Source: Candidatus Hodarchaeota archaeon
GTDB taxonomy: Archaea > Asgardarchaeota > Heimdallarchaeia > Hodarchaeales > Hodarchaeaceae
DNA length: 6,668 bases
Reading direction: 5' to 3'
NCBI GenBank assembly: GCA_016840305.1
Contig: JAEOSP010000246.1
Location: 1-6,668 of the forward strand
Below the pieces are notes generated by a model. It was not told the DNA's origin. It worked only from the letters and a program-made list of their open reading frames with translations, and did no database searches. The translations under genes and the position numbers were made by a program. Below are positions 1 to 6,530 of the stretch, one piece after another. The first letter of the stretch is position 1, and each line of letters opens with the position of its first letter.

Positions 1-273
1 GATTGTAAGATTGGAAATCACGTTCATGTGAATTTCAATTGTAGTATAGGACATGATGTTCAATTAGGAGATTATTGCACGATATCTCCTTTATGTGCTG
101 TGTCTGGATTTTCTAAATTAAAAGATGGTGTTTTTCTAGGAAGTAATGTAGTTACTTTCACTGGAATCGAAATTGGATATTGGAATAAGATAGGTGCAGG
201 AACAATAGTTTCTAGAAATCTTTTATACTTTGATAATGTAATATATGATAAAAAAGAAAAGGTGATAAAATGA
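1..273 (+). CDS. NeuD/PglD-type sugar O/N-acetyltransferase, C-terminal part (5' partial)
   Basis: The frame is open from base 1, so this is the last 90 residues of a longer protein. It shows left-handed beta-helix hexapeptide repeats: IGNHVHVN, SIGHDVQLGD, GVFLGSNV, then IGAGTIV near the end. This is the layout of the acetyl-CoA-dependent NeuD/PglD family, which acetylates amino sugars or sialic-type sugars in surface glycan synthesis. The His of SIGHDV (bases 52-54) matches the catalytic base position in that family. The closing IGAGTIVSRNL resembles the usual IGAGAVVTKDV coil. The missing N-terminus would be a Rossmann-like UDP-sugar binding domain in full-length members. The stop overlaps the next start as ATGA, so the two genes are translationally coupled. 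The family is well supported; the exact sugar is unknown. Confidence 0.85.
   Translation, partial: DCKIGNHVHVNFNCSIGHDVQLGDYCTISPLCAVSGFSKLKDGVFLGSNVVTFTGIEIGYWNKIGAGTIVSRNLLYFDNVIYDKKEKVIK
261..266 (+). promoter_or_regulatory. Shine-Dalgarno site of the amidotransferase gene
   Basis: GGTGAT lies three bases before the ATG at 270, inside the end of the acetyltransferase gene. It pairs with the 3' end of 16S rRNA in both bacteria and archaea and fixes the start of the next gene. The very short spacer is slightly unusual. Confidence 0.55.
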
Positions 274-1283
274 AAAGATGTAAGTTGTGCGTGATGACAG
301 ATACAAGACCAGGAATTACATTCAATGAGGAAGGTATATGCTTACCTTGTCAAATGTTTGAACAGAAAAAGAAAGTGGATTGGTCTGGTAGATGGTTAGA
401 ATTAGATGAATTATGTAGTAAGTTTAGAAAAAGGGATGGTTCTCATGACTGCATAATTACCGTGAGTGGTGGCAAGGACTCAACATATCAAGTAGGATTA
501 TTTAAGGAACAATTCTCAATGCATCCTTTATGCATAATGATTGATAATGTGAGTTGGACGGAGACAGGAAGAAAGAATTTTCAAAACTTATCAGAAAGAT
601 TTGATGTTGATATTCTAACATTTACACCAAGTAGAAAGAAAATAAAAGAAAGAACTAGAGAAGATTTCATTGAATATGGACATCCTAATAAGTATTGGGA
701 TGAGGTTCTTTATAGAAAACCTTTAGAATTAGCTCAGAAATTAGGGATTAAGTTAGTTATATGGGGTGAGAATACTTCCTTAGTATTTGGAGGTGGAAGA
801 GATAAAGAAAGTCCAGATGCTAAACAATTGATTCCAGATCCAGAGGAATTTGAGGATTTAACAGTAATATTTACTTCTTACTATGTACCCTGGTCTAGAT
901 TTTATAATGCAGAATATTCCATGAAAAATGGCTTTCAAACAATTGAACAAGAATGGGTTAGAGATGGAATGGAAGGTTTTGACTACGAACAAGTGGACAC
1001 TAAAGGATATTTGATGAACAATTGGTTGAAATTCATTAAATTTGGATTTGCAAGTCAAACAGAGTTATGTAGTGATGCCGTGAGACATGGTAAAATGACT
1101 AGAGAAGAAGCAATTAAAAAAGTGAATGAACATGATTGGAAATTAGATCCCATCATGGAAATAGATTTCTGTGATTTTATAAGAATGAGCGAAATAGAAT
1201 TTCTTGAAATAAGAGATAAATTTGCTAATAAAGAGTTATTAGAAATGAGAGAAGGACATTGGAGACTAAAAGAAGATGCGTAA
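270..1283 (+). CDS. N-acetyl sugar amidotransferase (WbpG/PseA-like PP-loop enzyme)
   Basis: This 337-residue protein belongs to the N-acetyl sugar amidotransferase family (WbpG, PseA, LPS-biosynthesis WbuX type). Members convert an acetamido group on a nucleotide or nonulosonic sugar to an acetamidino group. Visible signs: a CKLC...CLPC cysteine set (Cys4, 7, 24, 27), probably binding zinc; the family signature VMTDTRPGI (residues 8-16); the ATP-pyrophosphatase PP-loop SGGKDST (66-72); WGEN (165-168) followed by FGGG (173-176); and a C-terminal FIKFGF...REEAIKKV stretch typical of the family. The length is normal. Known members take ammonia from a HisH-like glutaminase, and some also work with a HisF-like partner; neither is in this window. 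The gene overlaps the acetyltransferase by 4 bases and the glycosyltransferase by 8, so it lies in an operon. The family is clear; the substrate is inferred only from context. Confidence 0.9.
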   Translation: MKRCKLCVMTDTRPGITFNEEGICLPCQMFEQKKKVDWSGRWLELDELCSKFRKRDGSHDCIITVSGGKDSTYQVGLFKEQFSMHPLCIMIDNVSWTETGRKNFQNLSERFDVDILTFTPSRKKIKERTREDFIEYGHPNKYWDEVLYRKPLELAQKLGIKLVIWGENTSLVFGGGRDKESPDAKQLIPDPEEFEDLTVIFTSYYVPWSRFYNAEYSMKNGFQTIEQEWVRDGMEGFDYEQVDTKGYLMNNWLKFIKFGFASQTELCSDAVRHGKMTREEAIKKVNEHDWKLDPIMEIDFCDFIRMSEIEFLEIRDKFANKELLEMREGHWRLKEDA

Positions 1284-3282
1284 AGCTAAGAAGATTCGAG
1301 TAAATTATATTGATTACTCAGAGAATAAAGGAAAACAAGAGTTAATTGATTGTTCAAAGTTAGCTCCCGAAGATCAATATAGGTGGGTAGATTTTTTTAA
1401 TAATTACATGAAAAAAATACATGAGACCAAAGATTTTACGAAACAACGGAAAATCGAATTTGAAGTATTTAATAGGAAGGAAGATCCTAAATCTTTTGAA
1501 CTAAGAAGTCTTCTAATCATTGGGCCTAAGAGACATAAAGGATATCATTTTTCTGAAAAGATGTTTACTACTTTTAGAAATAAGGGATATTTAGTAGATT
1601 ATTCATGTCCAGAAGATTTAAGAGATGACAATTTTGATAAATATATTTCAAAAGAAAAACGATTTTCTCTAACTAAAGTATTAAAGTATTGTAGATTTAC
1701 TCCAGATTTAATTCTCATTGATGAGTGTCATTTTCATTGGGATAACGATGTAAATATGACCGTATTTTACCATCAAAGGGAATTCAAGAGACCTCCAACA
1801 GTATATCATCCCGACGTAATCTTTTTCTGGAGAGAAGGGTTTATTAAGTATTGGAAGAATATATTTGCTCCAGGCTACATGAATAAAGTAAAACATCATG
1901 AAGTTTTACCACTTTCTATCAATAAAGACTTTTTTAAACCTGAAAAAAAGAAATATCTTGGAATTATAGGAATTGGATTTAGAGAAGAATTAAATTGGGT
2001 ATTACAGGCAAGTGATTTGGCAACTTCCTCAGATACAGAACTAATTCGAGATGAAGAGATAAAATTTAAGGCTTTAGGATTTAAATATTTTGATACTCCT
2101 ATTGATGATGATTTGTATCATTCATTACTTCCTACATGTGATATTCTCTGGATTCCAATAGCGAAAAAGCAATATTTATCTCATAGAATGTTTGAGGCAA
2201 TGGCTTGTAAAACGATTTGTCTAATTCGTATTCAAGATGCAGAACATGAACAAGTTTTAGCAGATTTAGGGTTTCTAAGAGGTAAACATTACATCGGATG
2301 TGATTCTATTGAGAAATTTAAAGAGCTTGATTTAAAGAAAATAGATCTTGAATTAATTAGAGAGAATGCATATAATCTAGTTCAAGAGAAATATACAGAT
2401 GATCACGTTGCAGATCATTTAGTAAATTTATATAATGAATTAGGATTTCAAGGAGAGAAATATGATGTTATTTGTCCCGTGTATTGGACTAATGAATTCT
2501 TTAAAGACAATGTAAGAAACTGGTTCAAGGAATTACCTATTAGAAAGCTTTATCTTGGAGTAAATAATCCTAACATACACGTGGATGTGGATCATCCTGA
2601 CGTGGAAATCATTAATCAAACTAAATTCAAGACATTAGGGAAGTGTTTAGCTGACCTAATGAAGAAAGTGAAAACAAGATGGTTTATTTATTTACATTCT
2701 GATGCCAAAATTACTCCAAACGCTTTTCAAGTAATGAAAATACATAAAGGAATTAATGTAGGAATAATTGAATCAGAAAGGCGAGAATGGAATGGACAAA
2801 TGAGATATGCTTCAGGAGAATTAATTAAAAATATTATTTCTGAGAATTACCACGATAGAAGGCGTTCCTTTTCAGGATTTCAATTGATTAGAACAAAAGT
2901 TATAGAAGATATTATTGAAAAAATAGAGGATGATTTCATTTATCGTAATGAAGACCTCATATTTCAATCCGAATGTAAAAGGAAAGGATATACCTACGAG
3001 AAATCATTTGCAATGCATGAACATCAAATCCTAAATACAGAATGGACGTTTGACTGGGAAGAAACACATCAAATGCAGTGGAAAGGGTTGGTAAAGTATG
3101 CGGAACCTGATGATGTCACGATTTTCTCTTGTATTAATCCAATAAAAGAACTAAGAAAAAAAGGATTGAGTTTAAGTAAGTGCTTATATTTCTGTTTTGA
3201 ACATAATCCAAATTGGGGTGCTCATATTAGAAAAGCTTTCTTAGAGTGGGAGCAATTAGAAGGAAAGGTGATGAAGTCATAG
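1276..3282 (+). CDS. Two-domain glycosyltransferase (GT-B CgeB-like plus GT-A GT2-like)
   Basis: This 668-residue cytosolic protein shows no signal peptide or membrane segment. Residues 1-75 are charged and unassigned. Residues 76-390 look like a CgeB/GT4-type GT-B enzyme: LLIIGPKRHKGYHFS resembles the start of the N-terminal Rossmann domain, and LLPTCDILWIP...HRMFEAMACKTICLI (285-317) is the nucleotide-sugar-binding block with the conserved Glu (Glu307), followed by a helical end like VQEKYTDDHVADHLVNLY. Residues 395-600 look like a second, GT-A-type enzyme: it begins YDVICPVY, has a DXD-like IYLHSDA (Asp476), NEDLIFQ (Glu559-Asp560) as a possible catalytic acid pair, and His581/His583 downstream. 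One polypeptide could thus add two sugars. The start overlaps the previous gene (ATGCGTAA), with GGAGA at 1261-1265 as ribosome site. The GT-B call is good; the GT-A call is moderate; the acceptor is unknown. Confidence 0.8.
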   Translation: MRKAKKIRVNYIDYSENKGKQELIDCSKLAPEDQYRWVDFFNNYMKKIHETKDFTKQRKIEFEVFNRKEDPKSFELRSLLIIGPKRHKGYHFSEKMFTTFRNKGYLVDYSCPEDLRDDNFDKYISKEKRFSLTKVLKYCRFTPDLILIDECHFHWDNDVNMTVFYHQREFKRPPTVYHPDVIFFWREGFIKYWKNIFAPGYMNKVKHHEVLPLSINKDFFKPEKKKYLGIIGIGFREELNWVLQASDLATSSDTELIRDEEIKFKALGFKYFDTPIDDDLYHSLLPTCDILWIPIAKKQYLSHRMFEAMACKTICLIRIQDAEHEQVLADLGFLRGKHYIGCDSIEKFKELDLKKIDLELIRENAYNLVQEKYTDDHVADHLVNLYNELGFQGEKYDVICPVYWTNEFFKDNVRNWFKELPIRKLYLGVNNPNIHVDVDHPDVEIINQTKFKTLGKCLADLMKKVKTRWFIYLHSDAKITPNAFQVMKIHKGINVGIIESERREWNGQMRYASGELIKNIISENYHDRRRSFSGFQLIRTKVIEDIIEKIEDDFIYRNEDLIFQSECKRKGYTYEKSFAMHEHQILNTEWTFDWEETHQMQWKGLVKYAEPDDVTIFSCINPIKELRKKGLSLSKCLYFCFEHNPNWGAHIRKAFLEWEQLEGKVMKS

Positions 3283-4133
3283 ATGATTTTCTAGATAAAT
3301 CCAATTGTTTTCTTACTACTGAAAGATGCGGAGCTTCTTGGATATGTGCGTATATCTCAGAGGTTCATAGGCAGTTATTTAAAAAACCTATTTATTGGGA
3401 CTATGAAATTTCTCGTATTATAGCGATTGATCCGAAGTATGATTTACCCAAAACACATTGTAGTGTATATTATGTTCGCTTGGAATGGTTAGTTAAGAGA
3501 GGGTGGGATAAGATAATTGTATTAGAAAGACCTTTTGAGAGTTGGAGAGATGCGGTATTTAGATACTTTAAACCTAAACTTACTAAAGGAAAGATTCATA
3601 AAAAATATCCCGACTGGGAGGAAAGATTAAGGAATTATCATGATTTAGTACACGGAGATAAAACAGAATATCCTAATGTACTACGAGTAAATCTAAGTGA
3701 TATTAATAACTATACTGTAGATCAGACTAATGAAATCCTTAACTTCTTAGAATACCCACTGGAAACTCATGAAGAGATTGATGATAAAATTTACATTAGA
3801 CAGAGGCCTCCCGTATTTCCTACAAGGATTGAGGGACGAGATTGGGACATTCAAGGAACAATTATTAATAAAGGTCATAATTTCGATCCGTATCAACTAG
3901 ACATGATCGAAATGGGAATAAAAGGCTTATTACCCCTTATAGAAAAAGATTTAGTAGAACATCCTGATGCTAATCAGGATGGATATAAGAAGGGTAAGGG
4001 ACAATATATTAATTATGAATATCCAAATCCTTACAAGTTATCGCCCGAAGAATGTAAATATCAAAAGGCACAGGTATTTCGTGTGAAACCCAATGGAATG
4101 CCAGATATACTTAAAATAAAAGGGTGGATTTAA
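3246..4133 (+). CDS. Sulfotransferase-like protein, first paralogue
   Basis: Counted from the GTG at 3246 this is 295 residues. LTTERCGASWI (residues 23-33) resembles the 5'-phosphosulfate loop of PAPS sulfotransferases (usually PKSGTTW or PRSGTTW, here with Arg in place of Lys). KIIVLERPFESWRDAVFRYF (89-108) resembles the 3'-phosphate site (Arg-x-Pro...Ser...). EILNFLEYPLE (163-173) resembles the later FLG-type helix. I infer a PAPS-dependent sulfotransferase or a fold relative that acts on glycans; activity is unproven. The start is uncertain. GTG 3246 has only a weak ribosome site and overlaps the upstream gene by 37 bases. ATA 3279 is in frame and sits 6 bases after GGTGAT. The strong-looking ATG 3271 is in the upstream gene's frame, not this one. 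The paralogue's conserved loop begins about 15 residues after its start, which favours a real start near 3271-3279. Confidence 0.65.
   Translation: MGAIRRKGDEVIDDFLDKSNCFLTTERCGASWICAYISEVHRQLFKKPIYWDYEISRIIAIDPKYDLPKTHCSVYYVRLEWLVKRGWDKIIVLERPFESWRDAVFRYFKPKLTKGKIHKKYPDWEERLRNYHDLVHGDKTEYPNVLRVNLSDINNYTVDQTNEILNFLEYPLETHEEIDDKIYIRQRPPVFPTRIEGRDWDIQGTIINKGHNFDPYQLDMIEMGIKGLLPLIEKDLVEHPDANQDGYKKGKGQYINYEYPNPYKLSPEECKYQKAQVFRVKPNGMPDILKIKGWI
3260..3273 (+). promoter_or_regulatory. Shine-Dalgarno AAGGA plus ATG at the glycosyltransferase/sulfotransferase junction
   Basis: AAGGA (3260-3264), a 6-base spacer and ATG (3271-3273) make a textbook start. In that frame, however, only Met-Lys-Ser precedes a TAG, which is also the stop of the glycosyltransferase. 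The site probably serves the sulfotransferase-like gene, through an ATA start at 3279 or through a frame that this sequence does not preserve. Confidence 0.4.
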
Positions 4134-4168
4134 TTTCAAATTTAAAATATGAAAAAAAGAAGGTTTTC

Positions 4169-4294
4169 ATGTTATGTTTGAAATGTGGAAAGGTATATAC
4201 TCTTGATTTTAAGCATTGTCTTAGTTGTAATCAAAAATTATGGAAATGTACTGATGAACTTGTATATGAAAAAAGTGTAAAAAAGAATATTTAA
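4169..4294 (+). CDS. Small zinc-ribbon protein (41 aa)
   Basis: An ATG at 4169 opens 41 codons ending in TAA at 4292. It is preceded by AGAAGG (4158-4163) with a 5-base spacer, a convincing ribosome site. The protein begins MLCLKCGKVY and has a second pair HCLSCNQ, giving CxxC-x13-CxxC (Cys3, Cys6, Cys17, Cys20), a classic short zinc ribbon, plus an extra Cys27 in LWKCTDE. The C-terminus is lysine-rich. It sits between the two sulfotransferase-like paralogues, 35 bases after the first. No function can be assigned. Small zinc ribbons in viruses may bind nucleic acid or protein, but nothing here shows which. Confidence 0.65.
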   Translation: MLCLKCGKVYTLDFKHCLSCNQKLWKCTDELVYEKSVKKNI

Positions 4295-4319
4295 ATAACA
4301 TTTAAATACTTAATATTCT
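4284..4319 (+). repeat. AT-rich inverted repeat after the zinc-ribbon gene
   Basis: AGAATATT (4284-4291) is the exact inverse of AATATTCT (4312-4319). Inside lies a second dyad, TTTAAAT (4290-4296) and ATTTAAA (4300-4306), separated by AAC. ATTTAAATA also occurs twice in direct orientation, at 4289 and 4300, 11 bases apart. The left arm overlaps the zinc-ribbon stop. It could be a weak terminator or an operator, but the arms are nearly all A/T, so chance is a real possibility. Confidence 0.35.
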
Positions 4320-4324
4320 AAACA

Positions 4325-4336
4325 TTATATATAAAT
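4325..4336 (+). promoter_or_regulatory. Possible promoter (TATA-like box) before the second sulfotransferase-like gene
   Basis: TTATATATAAAT lies in the only sizeable AT-only spacer of the window. Read as an archaeal TATA box, it would place transcription start near 4355-4360, giving a very short leader before GTG 4365. Read as a bacterial -10 box, it has no good -35 partner. The base composition makes such matches easy, so confidence is low. Confidence 0.25.
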
Positions 4337-4353
4337 TAACATTTATTCTTAAT

Positions 4354-4358
4354 GAGGT
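4354..4358 (+). promoter_or_regulatory. Shine-Dalgarno site that points to GTG 4365
   Basis: GAGGT followed by a 6-base spacer (ATCGAA) and GTG at 4365 is the only well-formed start ahead of the second sulfotransferase-like frame. It opens Met-Phe-Lys-Gly and then a stop in its own frame. The ATG at 4352 overlaps the site and gives only six codons, so it is not the start. Confidence 0.45.
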
Positions 4359-4364
4359 ATCGAA

Positions 4365-4978
4365 GTGTTTAAAGGATAACAAAACCATCTGAACTCAATG
4401 TAATCATAACGAGATTACCTCGTTGTGGAGTTGCAGAGATATTTGGTTTTGTATCCTTATCACATGAAGCTATTTTTAAAGAACCTCTTCATGTTGATTA
4501 TGAGGGGAATAAATTTGAAGTTACTCGTTTTAGAAGGCCTTTAGTAAATGGATGGACGGATGTTTTTAATGCTGATCCTCAAATTTTATTAGAAAGAGGC
4601 TATGATAAAGTAATTGCAGTTAGAAGACGCTCCTTATTAGAGCAAATTAAAGCAGAAACAAAATATTTTAGAGAGCGTTATCAAGAAAACGAGATTACAT
4701 TTATTGAAAATGTAGTAAGAAAATATAAGATGTTTGATGAGCAGATTTCAAGGATTAATGCTCCTAATTTTTTAAATGTATATTTAGAAGACTGGAATAA
4801 TCGAACTCTCATCATTTATAATCAAATATTAGACTTTTTAGAATTTCCAAGAGAAGGAAGGGTTCAATTAGTACCCGTGAGAGTAGATCGGAATTTTGAT
4901 GCCTATTCAGATTCTCATGAAGCCCTTGAACACGTGCCTTGTGAAAACATAAGGAGGATAAGAGCTCATGGTTACTGA
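4365..4978 (+). CDS. Sulfotransferase-like protein, second paralogue (apparent frameshift near its start)
   Basis: The frame ending at TGA 4976 is open from 4373, about 201 codons, but has no ATG, GTG or TTG before 4730. GTG 4365 has a good ribosome site and opens GTG TTT AAA GGA TAA. With one extra A in the AAA at 4371-4373 it would read MFKRITKPSELN and run straight into the long frame, giving 204 residues. The protein aligns by eye with the 3246-4133 product: ITRLPRCGVAEI (loop region), IFKEPLHVDYE, LLERGYDKVIAVRR, NFLNVYLEDWNN and NQILDFLEFP each have a counterpart there in the same order. It is shorter at the C-terminus, and its loop lacks the Trp and Ser/Thr of sulfotransferases, so catalysis is doubtful. 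It overlaps the portal start by 11 bases. It may be a sequence error, a true pseudogene, or a gene that starts at ATA 4376 or another rare codon. Confidence 0.6.
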
Positions 4979-6530
4979 TTTACAATTAGAAAGATTGAGG
5001 AAAAAGAAAGCCAATGAACTACAAGCATGGGCTATTAATCAAGCTAATATTAAAGCAAAACGTTCAATCTCTCAATCGACTCGAACGAATGTTTGGAGTG
5101 AATATAAAAACACGTTAAATGATTTTAAAAATACTTTCTTTCCTACAGTCAAAACAGAAGATTTTCCTTCTTTTTTTGATCCTACTGGAGATATTACTTC
5201 TTCGAGCGGTACATTAGGTTCAGATGAGCAACCTGGTTTCTCTCAGTTTAGATGGTTATGGGAGAAACGATTAGGTGTATGTAATAATGTAGTGACTAAA
5301 CCCGCCGAAGATGCCGTGAGAAATAAATTTAGATTAGCAAAATATAATGGAGAAGTAGATGATAAACTCACGGAGGATGTAATGGAATGGTTAGAAGATC
5401 CAGAACTCAAGTTTTGGGATCAATTAGCTTTAGCTCTTACTTATGAACGTGTTTATGGAATTGCTACTCTAGTTAAATATTATACTAAAGAAGATAAAGA
5501 AGATGGACTCCTTGGAGAAGAGGCTCCTAAAAACACTAAACCTATTGCATTTCAAGCATTCCCTCCAGATGTAGTTACACCTTTAAATATTGATAAATCT
5601 ATTTATCTGGATTCTGATCCTAATGATTGGGATTGGCATGGAGGTAGATTTGGTCCTGAAAAAATACATCATTCTCGCATTCAAGTCATTATTACTCGCC
5701 CTTCTACTACTACTTGGTATGGACATTCCATTTTTGAAGCTATTTGGATTCCTTTATTACTCTATTTTCAAGTATTTGTCTACATGCTTCGACATTTCAC
5801 GAAATGGGGAGGAATTGTTCCTAAATACATGATTGATACGGAAGATGATTTAGATTCAATCTGGACACTTTATAGTGATCTCATTTCAGAAATGAAAATG
5901 AATGGAGTTTTTCTAGGGAGAAAAGGAGATGAGTTAGATTTTGCCCCTGCGGGTACAGCTCAAGGAATTACTGAGTTAATGGAGATTTTAAAAGAGGAAA
6001 TTGCAGCTAGAACTAGAATTCCTGTCATAGTAACTTTTGGAAGAACATCAAATGCAGGATTAGGTTCAGCAGGATATTTATTAGCTCAAATGGAATACTG
6101 GGGAGAGGTTGCTAACATTCAGAGAAGCATTTCTGATGATGTAATGCGAATCATTAAACTTGCGGGATTTGATATCAAGAAGAGAAGGTTGGATTGGATG
6201 CTCACCATTAACAAGACTGATCAACAGAGGTTAATAGATGAGGGAATGGAAATAGAGAATGAGATAATGAAGGAACAGTATTTACAAGCCCAGATACAAA
6301 CAATGATGTTATTAGAACAAGCCCAAAACCCTCAAGTGGATGAAAATCCAATGGATAATGATGGTGAGAAGTCTAAGAATGAAGAGGCTGTAAGTAAGGC
6401 TAAGTTGGAAATCAATGTTAATGCTTCTAACAAGAAGGATTTTGTAGATTGGAGTTTATTTGAAAAAATAAAAGCCCAGCGAATGCAAAAGATTAATGAT
6501 TACATGAAAAAGATGGAGGGTAAGGTTTAA
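4968..6530 (+). CDS. Phage portal protein (DUF1073-like)
   Basis: At 520 residues this has the length and make-up of a tailed-phage portal, the dodecameric ring at the capsid vertex through which DNA enters and leaves. After a basic N-terminal region, residues 90-170 are a helical wing segment with a conserved-looking RVYGIATLVKYY. EKIHHSRIQVI (231-241) and WYGHSIFEAIW (250-260) match the common portal pattern of a His-Ser-Arg strand followed by W-G-x-S. RTRIPVIVTFGRTSNAGLGSAG (from 348) matches the RIP...G...G block of DUF1073 and related portals, just before the long helix MEYWGEVANIQRSISDDV. The last 90 residues are Gln/Asn/Lys-rich and probably form the crown. AAGGAGG at 4951-4957 supports ATG 4968. 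The protein class is secure; the exact subfamily is less so. Confidence 0.85.
   Translation: MVTDLQLERLRKKKANELQAWAINQANIKAKRSISQSTRTNVWSEYKNTLNDFKNTFFPTVKTEDFPSFFDPTGDITSSSGTLGSDEQPGFSQFRWLWEKRLGVCNNVVTKPAEDAVRNKFRLAKYNGEVDDKLTEDVMEWLEDPELKFWDQLALALTYERVYGIATLVKYYTKEDKEDGLLGEEAPKNTKPIAFQAFPPDVVTPLNIDKSIYLDSDPNDWDWHGGRFGPEKIHHSRIQVIITRPSTTTWYGHSIFEAIWIPLLLYFQVFVYMLRHFTKWGGIVPKYMIDTEDDLDSIWTLYSDLISEMKMNGVFLGRKGDELDFAPAGTAQGITELMEILKEEIAARTRIPVIVTFGRTSNAGLGSAGYLLAQMEYWGEVANIQRSISDDVMRIIKLAGFDIKKRRLDWMLTINKTDQQRLIDEGMEIENEIMKEQYLQAQIQTMMLLEQAQNPQVDENPMDNDGEKSKNEEAVSKAKLEINVNASNKKDFVDWSLFEKIKAQRMQKINDYMKKMEGKV

Noticed and set aside
858..1058. Open frame on the minus strand inside the amidotransferase gene
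   Set aside because: It lies antisense to a well-supported gene, has no ribosome site or recognisable motif, and has the phenylalanine-rich make-up expected from reverse reading of AT-rich coding sequence.
1708..1899. Open frame on the minus strand inside the glycosyltransferase gene
   Set aside because: It is antisense to the GT-B region, with no motif and no start context.
4149..4181. Short frame from ATG 4149 (ten codons)
   Set aside because: It overlaps the ribosome site of the zinc-ribbon gene and ends after ten residues, so no case for a gene can be made.
4285..4340. Rho-independent terminator
   Set aside because: The dyad has almost no G/C in its stem and no clear T tract directly after it, so it was listed only as an inverted repeat.
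4730..4978. ATG 4730 as the real start of the second sulfotransferase-like gene
   Set aside because: There is no good ribosome site, and the coding similarity to the paralogue continues well upstream of it.
5590..5832. Hydrophobic 80-residue frame inside the portal gene
   Set aside because: It is an out-of-frame reading of the portal sequence. The apparent membrane character comes from T-rich codons, and the portal frame is continuous and recognisable.
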